Positions 59,597 to 64,000 of a stretch of DNA of 64,000 nucleotides are shown piece after piece. The stretch covers positions 99,536 through 163,535 of the forward strand of contig JAJAPY010000005.1 in assembly GCA_020523885.1 (NCBI GenBank), written 5' to 3'. This DNA is from Candidatus Liberimonas magnetica (GTDB taxonomy: Bacteria > Elusimicrobiota > Endomicrobiia > Endomicrobiales > JAFGIL01). The notes beneath the pieces are model-generated. The model was not told where the DNA came from, did not search any database, and saw only the letters and a list, made by a program, of their open reading frames with translations. The stretch's first letter is position 1; every line of letters starts with the position of its first letter. Position numbers and translations under genes: made by a program.

Positions 59597-62305
59597 ATGG
59601 AAAATAACGATTATTTCAAGCCAGGACAATTATTTAAGTTAAGCTATTTAATTGGCAGGATAAAAAGCATAAGGTCGTTTAAAGATCTCATGCAAAGGCT
59701 TTATAGCGCCTGTGTATTGTTTTATAAAGTAGCGGCCTTTAGGTACGGGAAAAAATACTGGAAGAGGCTTGAAGAAATACGGGATTTGTCTAAAAAAGCC
59801 GGGCTGTTTGTAGAGCAGGGCAAGGCCAGTGCCAGAGAGGGCAGGTATGCCGAGGCGGAAGAAGAATTTAAGGAAGCGATAAAGATAGATGCTAAGAGCG
59901 AGGCAGCACACCAGGAACTTGGGAAAGTTTATTATATCCAGAACAGGCTAAGCGAAGCGGAGGAAGAGTTAGGGAAGGCTATCAAGATAAACAAAAAGAA
60001 CAGGAACACGCAATTGCTGCTGGCAAAGGTATACAGCGCAGAAAATAAATATGTACCTGCTTTGGATGCTTTTTTTAAATTAATCAGTCCCGGCATGGAT
60101 AATACCGGGATATATACAGAAATAGAAATTGTATATGGAATCAGCAAAGAATATGACAAAGCTATAAAAGGGTATAAACAAGCCATAGCCAGGGGTGTTG
60201 ATGATGGCTGGATACATCTTGCATTGACTAAAGTATATCTACAAAAAGAAGTATACGATGATGCTATAAAAGAATATAAAGAAGCCATTAAAAGAGGAAT
60301 GGATACTAAAGGAATACATTTGGATCTTGCCGGGGTGTATATCCGGAAAAAAGACTACGCTAATGCTATAAAGGAATATAAAAAAGCTATAGAAATAGGC
60401 GGAGATGATATAAACACACATTTAGAAATCGCACGTGCATATTACAACAATATGCAATATAACCTTGCTATCGGAGAATGTAGCAGGGCTCAAAAATCTT
60501 ACTCGTCTATTGATGCGCTTCGTATTATGATAAAGGCATATAAGAAACTTAAAAATTATGATTTATGCCTAGAGACGGGCAAGGAGTATATAAAAAGGGA
60601 AAATGAAGAAGATGTTGAATATAATAAAAAATTGATAGATACATTTAAGGCTGAAAATAAAGGCAGAGGCACAGTTGAGGATCTATCAGTTAAGATCATA
60701 AGGACGGCATATTTTGAGAATTTCCCAAAAAGAGAAATAAATTATTCTTTACTGCTGCCTCTCGGGATGGCCCGTATAGTTTCATATCTCAGGTCAAACG
60801 GTATAGAGGTAGACCAGGACGACCTCTATATTAAGGTAAACCAGGGCAATATGTTCGCAGGCGAAGATGAGAGGATAGACAGGGATGTTTTTTTTGATAA
60901 TGAAAGAGTGATAAGGTATGCCCAGGGGAAAGATGATATAGATATCGAAAAAATACTTGAAAAGACAGAGGAGATGACAAGGTTGAAAGGGTATAAAGTT
61001 ATCCTGATTTCCATGTGCACATCATTCGTAGATAAAAGCGGATGCATGTTCGTCCTGGCTCTGGCAAGGTTTTTAAAGAAAAAGTATAACCCGCTTATCA
61101 TCGTCGGCGGGCAGGGCAATACAGTAGAGGATATGGTGAAATACAATAACAAGAACATAGATTTTATAGTTGATAAGAAAGGCGAGAAACCCCTGTTCAT
61201 GCTGCTGTCAGCCTTAAAATATAAGATAGATATAGACAAAATCCCCGATATTTCAATAACGAATAACGGGAAACTAATAAAAACAAACCTGCGCAGCAAG
61301 TTGGATATCATTCCTGATTTTAACGGCCTTCCGCTGGCTCTGTATGAATACAGGAATAAATGGGAACCGGGTGCCGGGTGTGATAAAGAGACAAAGGACA
61401 GCATAGTTGGATTTAATAACAGCAGGACCTTGGTATCACCGTATGTAATGATGGAAGGTTGTTCTCATGAATGCGCTTTCTGTTGTGATTCCACCTCGGA
61501 TATTTTGCTTTCTCTGGACCCGAAAAAAGCAGTAGAGTATATGTCAAAACTAAATAAAATCTACGGTATAAAGTACTTCCTGTTTTTAAATAACACAATA
61601 AACCTGTCAAAGAAATATATAAATGAATTGTGCGATGAAATAATAAATTCAGGCCTTGATATTTTATGGTGCGATTGTGCAAGGGGAGATAACCTTGACA
61701 GCCAGACGCTTTTTAAGATGAGAAAAGCAGGGTGTATAAGGCTGATATACGGCATGGAAACTGCAAGCCCGAGGCTGTTGAAATATGTAGATAAAGAAAT
61801 AAATTTAAAGCGGCTGGAAGACATCATTTCCTGGACCGATGAGGCAGGGATATGGACGGGTATAGAGATAATATGCGGGTTCCCGCACGAGACAAAAGAA
61901 GATATAGAGATGACGGTAGATTTCCTGAATAAAAATAAAAAACACATTAATTGGATCTATTATAATATATTTAAATTACTTCCAACCAGCAGGATAAATT
62001 CAGACCGCAAAAAATACGGGATAGAGAATGTTTTTATAAATGACGAGGCAAAGCAATATGTGAGCGCCAGGTTAAGGACATCGCTGGAAAGTGCTTTTGA
62101 TGAGATAGGCGGTTTAAGGTGGGGCGACAAAATAAAGCAGATGGTAGAAAGGTATGATTATGTCGTAGATAAAACTAAAGTTAACGGCAAAAGCCTTCCT
62201 GATTATGAGATGGAACATTTTTTATTTTATTTGTACTCAAAATACAAAGATAAAAATGAAATATTAAGAGTTTTTAATAAAGTGAGAGACGGTATTAATT
62301 CATAG
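59597..62305 (+). CDS. TPR-B12-binding radical SAM protein
   Basis: 902 aa. Residues ~70-340 contain about seven TPR-like units ('GRYAEAEEEFKEAIKIDAKS', 'VYDDAIKEYKEAIKRG'). Residues ~360-560 are a B12-binding-like domain ('LLPLGMARIVSYLRSNGIEV', 'ILISMCTSFVDKSG', 'PLIIVGGQGN'). The radical SAM core follows (~610-850) with CX3CX2C in 'MEGCSHECAFCCD', then 'LIYGMETASPRLL' and 'EIICGFPHETKEDIEMTVDF'. Such enzymes perform radical methylations or rearrangements; the TPR half suggests a protein or peptide partner. Substrate unknown. Residues 6-194 are encoded by DNA that appears identical to the next gene. Confidence 0.85.
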   Translation: MENNDYFKPGQLFKLSYLIGRIKSIRSFKDLMQRLYSACVLFYKVAAFRYGKKYWKRLEEIRDLSKKAGLFVEQGKASAREGRYAEAEEEFKEAIKIDAKSEAAHQELGKVYYIQNRLSEAEEELGKAIKINKKNRNTQLLLAKVYSAENKYVPALDAFFKLISPGMDNTGIYTEIEIVYGISKEYDKAIKGYKQAIARGVDDGWIHLALTKVYLQKEVYDDAIKEYKEAIKRGMDTKGIHLDLAGVYIRKKDYANAIKEYKKAIEIGGDDINTHLEIARAYYNNMQYNLAIGECSRAQKSYSSIDALRIMIKAYKKLKNYDLCLETGKEYIKRENEEDVEYNKKLIDTFKAENKGRGTVEDLSVKIIRTAYFENFPKREINYSLLLPLGMARIVSYLRSNGIEVDQDDLYIKVNQGNMFAGEDERIDRDVFFDNERVIRYAQGKDDIDIEKILEKTEEMTRLKGYKVILISMCTSFVDKSGCMFVLALARFLKKKYNPLIIVGGQGNTVEDMVKYNNKNIDFIVDKKGEKPLFMLLSALKYKIDIDKIPDISITNNGKLIKTNLRSKLDIIPDFNGLPLALYEYRNKWEPGAGCDKETKDSIVGFNNSRTLVSPYVMMEGCSHECAFCCDSTSDILLSLDPKKAVEYMSKLNKIYGIKYFLFLNNTINLSKKYINELCDEIINSGLDILWCDCARGDNLDSQTLFKMRKAGCIRLIYGMETASPRLLKYVDKEINLKRLEDIISWTDEAGIWTGIEIICGFPHETKEDIEMTVDFLNKNKKHINWIYYNIFKLLPTSRINSDRKKYGIENVFINDEAKQYVSARLRTSLESAFDEIGGLRWGDKIKQMVERYDYVVDKTKVNGKSLPDYEMEHFLFYLYSKYKDKNEILRVFNKVRDGINS
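59611..60178 (+). repeat. 568-bp exact duplicated block (copy 1)
   Basis: Appears identical, by reading line by line, to 62464-63031 (offset 2,853). It encodes the N-terminal region and first TPR units. Identity ends abruptly at 60179. Confidence 0.85.
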
Positions 62306-62345
62306 TATAGGAATTTGAAAATCCTATACTTGATTACACAGATTA
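62303..62345. repeat. Hairpin plus GATTACACAGATTA word between the radical SAM genes
   Basis: AGTATAGGA/TCCTATACT (62303-62329) forms a perfect 9-bp stem overlapping the first gene's stop. GATTACACAGATTA (62332-62345) repeats the word at 50840. Decayed copies (GATTACACCGAGTAAC, TGTAATCAC) follow to ~62395. Confidence 0.65.
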
Positions 62346-62446
62346 TTAACTGCGATTACACCGAGTAACGTTAAAACCGCTTATGTAATCACTGTTATCT
62401 TTATGTAAAAGCTGCGTAATCGACAAGTTCTCGAAGAGGCTGACTT

Positions 62447-64000
62447 GTGGACAGGAACGACGGTTATTTCAAGCCAGGACAATTATTTAAGTTAAGCTAT
62501 TTAATTGGCAGGATAAAAAGCATAAGGTCGTTTAAAGATCTCATGCAAAGGCTTTATAGCGCCTGTGTATTGTTTTATAAAGTAGCGGCCTTTAGGTACG
62601 GGAAAAAATACTGGAAGAGGCTTGAAGAAATACGGGATTTGTCTAAAAAAGCCGGGCTGTTTGTAGAGCAGGGCAAGGCCAGTGCCAGAGAGGGCAGGTA
62701 TGCCGAGGCGGAAGAAGAATTTAAGGAAGCGATAAAGATAGATGCTAAGAGCGAGGCAGCACACCAGGAACTTGGGAAAGTTTATTATATCCAGAACAGG
62801 CTAAGCGAAGCGGAGGAAGAGTTAGGGAAGGCTATCAAGATAAACAAAAAGAACAGGAACACGCAATTGCTGCTGGCAAAGGTATACAGCGCAGAAAATA
62901 AATATGTACCTGCTTTGGATGCTTTTTTTAAATTAATCAGTCCCGGCATGGATAATACCGGGATATATACAGAAATAGAAATTGTATATGGAATCAGCAA
63001 AGAATATGACAAAGCTATAAAAGGGTATAAAGAAGTAATAGCCAGGGGTGTTGATGATGGACGGATACATATTGCATTAGCAAAGGTATATGTACACAAA
63101 GAAGAATACGGTAATGCAATTGTGGAATATAAAAAGGCTATGGAAAGAGGCGGAGATGATATAAACGTACATTTAGATATCGCACGGGCATATTATAAGA
63201 ATGCGCAACACAATCTTGCAATCGAGGAATGTGCCAAGGTCCAGGAAACCGCTCCGTCGCTTGAAGCGCTTCGTATTATGATACAGGTATATAAGAAACT
63301 GAAAAACTTTGATCTATGCATACAGACAGGCAATGAATATATAAAAATGGAAAATGAAAAAGATAAAGAATACAATAAGAAATTATTAGCTATATTCAGC
63401 GTTAATAAAATAAATAGAGGCAGAGAAAAAGAATTAACGGTCAAGATCATCCGTACGCCGTATTTCGAGAAAAAGCCGGAAGATAAGTTAGATTATTGTT
63501 TGCTGCCGCCTATAGGTATTGCGCGGATAGCGTCGTACTTAATGTCAAACGGGATAAAGGTGGACAAAGATGACCTCTACATCAAAGTAAACCATGACAA
63601 CATGTTCGGAAACGAACGAGACAGGATAGACAGGGAAGTCTTCTTTGATGAAAAAAGGGTCTTAGAATACGTGCAGGGGAAAGACGATATAGATATTGAA
63701 AGCATATTTAAAAAAACAGAAGAAAGGACAAAACTGGAAGGATATAATGTTATTTTGATCTCTTTGCCTGCAATAGTAGGCAATACGAGCGGGTATATGT
63801 TCGTCTTATCTTTTGCGAGGTACTTAAAGGGAAAATATAATCCTGTCATCATAATAGGAGGGCTGGATGATACGGTAGTTGATATGATAAGATACGATAA
63901 CAAAAATATTGATTTTATAATTAAAGGGAAAGGTGAGAAACCCCTGTTCATGCTTTTATCAGCCTTGAAATATGGGATAGACGTTCGTAAGATCCCTGAT
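62447..64000 (+). CDS. TPR-B12-binding radical SAM protein, paralogue (3'-truncated by window edge)
   Basis: Open from GTG 62447 (product begins V/M-DRNDGYFKPGQLF; weak SD AGAGG) to the window end, 518 codons with no stop. Residues ~7-195 match the preceding gene at DNA level. After 63031 the two proteins differ substantially but stay aligned: TPR units, then the B12-binding-like domain ('LLPPIGIARIASYLMSNGIK', 'VILISLPAIVGNTSG', 'PVIIIGGLDDTV'). The radical SAM core is expected beyond the edge and is not seen. Probably acts on a related but different substrate. Confidence 0.8.
   Translation, partial: MDRNDGYFKPGQLFKLSYLIGRIKSIRSFKDLMQRLYSACVLFYKVAAFRYGKKYWKRLEEIRDLSKKAGLFVEQGKASAREGRYAEAEEEFKEAIKIDAKSEAAHQELGKVYYIQNRLSEAEEELGKAIKINKKNRNTQLLLAKVYSAENKYVPALDAFFKLISPGMDNTGIYTEIEIVYGISKEYDKAIKGYKEVIARGVDDGRIHIALAKVYVHKEEYGNAIVEYKKAMERGGDDINVHLDIARAYYKNAQHNLAIEECAKVQETAPSLEALRIMIQVYKKLKNFDLCIQTGNEYIKMENEKDKEYNKKLLAIFSVNKINRGREKELTVKIIRTPYFEKKPEDKLDYCLLPPIGIARIASYLMSNGIKVDKDDLYIKVNHDNMFGNERDRIDREVFFDEKRVLEYVQGKDDIDIESIFKKTEERTKLEGYNVILISLPAIVGNTSGYMFVLSFARYLKGKYNPVIIIGGLDDTVVDMIRYDNKNIDFIIKGKGEKPLFMLLSALKYGIDVRKIPD
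62464..63031 (+). repeat. 568-bp exact duplicated block (copy 2)
   Basis: Partner of 59611-60178. The sharp end of identity within a continuous reading frame points to gene conversion or a recent recombination rather than simple whole-gene duplication. Confidence 0.85.

Overview
The window comes from a diderm (Gram-negative) bacterium. The evidence is several proteins with signal peptides and outer-membrane-barrel features, a TolC-type channel, a PorV/PorQ-family protein, and giant surface proteins ending in an FlgD-like/type-A-like sorting domain. That mix, together with CHASE2-cyclase, PilZ, DUF1844 and long-form HisG genes and many intergenic hairpin repeats, fits an uncultured lineage of the Elusimicrobia/candidate-phylum kind. 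The taxonomic placement is an inference; no rRNA gene is present to settle it.

Layout. (A) 1-21,950: a cell-surface locus. A giant modular protein runs in from the left edge. It is followed by a FecR-domain secreted protein, a HicBA toxin-antitoxin pair, a beta-barrel protein, a PorV-family protein and a second giant (3,624 aa), whose last ~2,070 residues are a paralogue of the first. (B) 22,111-24,806: a CHASE2 adenylate cyclase and a DUF3307 membrane protein. (C) 24,962-32,013: a TetR-controlled efflux operon (TetR, TolC-like, HlyD-like, two ABC ATPases, two ABC-2 permeases), organised like ybhGFSR plus its own outer-membrane channel. (D) 32,014-40,200: a GT39-like glycosyltransferase, then a mobile-element-rich stretch. 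This holds an IS605-like end relic, an IS110 remnant joined to a tRNA-Ser fragment, a 269-bp MITE, an AAA/DUF4143 ATPase, a complete IS3-family element, an AlbA_2/Schlafen-type ATPase and a truncated restriction gene. (E) 40,205-45,579: an AT-rich defence island. Two PD-(D/E)XK-like genes precede a three-gene Lamassu-like (ABC-three-component) cassette of Cap4/DUF4297 nuclease, middle component and SMC/Rad50-like ATPase with a zinc hook. (F) 45,733-48,000: tRNA-Ser with a duplicated tail element, a MNT/HEPN pair whose HEPN toxin gene is broken, and an HD hydrolase. (G) 48,089-57,244: mostly housekeeping genes (cold-shock protein, PilZ, MltD-like transglycosylase, LDH-like dehydrogenase, DUF1015, CvpA-like, HisG, an mntA/hepT pair, GltX, DUF1844). 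(H) 57,299-64,000: tRNA-Gln with flanking repeat elements, another HEPN/MNT pair, and two TPR + B12-binding radical SAM genes that share an apparently exact 568-bp block although the rest has diverged; the second runs off the right edge.

The least expected signal is a family of intergenic hairpins whose arms are built from tandem 7-nt words (AGCGNNN, AGACNNN, CGAANNN). They lie between many genes of regions A-C. The best functional system is the Lamassu-like cassette in its nuclease-rich neighbourhood. Both tRNA genes also carry nearby partial copies of their own termini that form arms of GC-rich hairpin elements. All calls come from reading the sequence; no database search was run.
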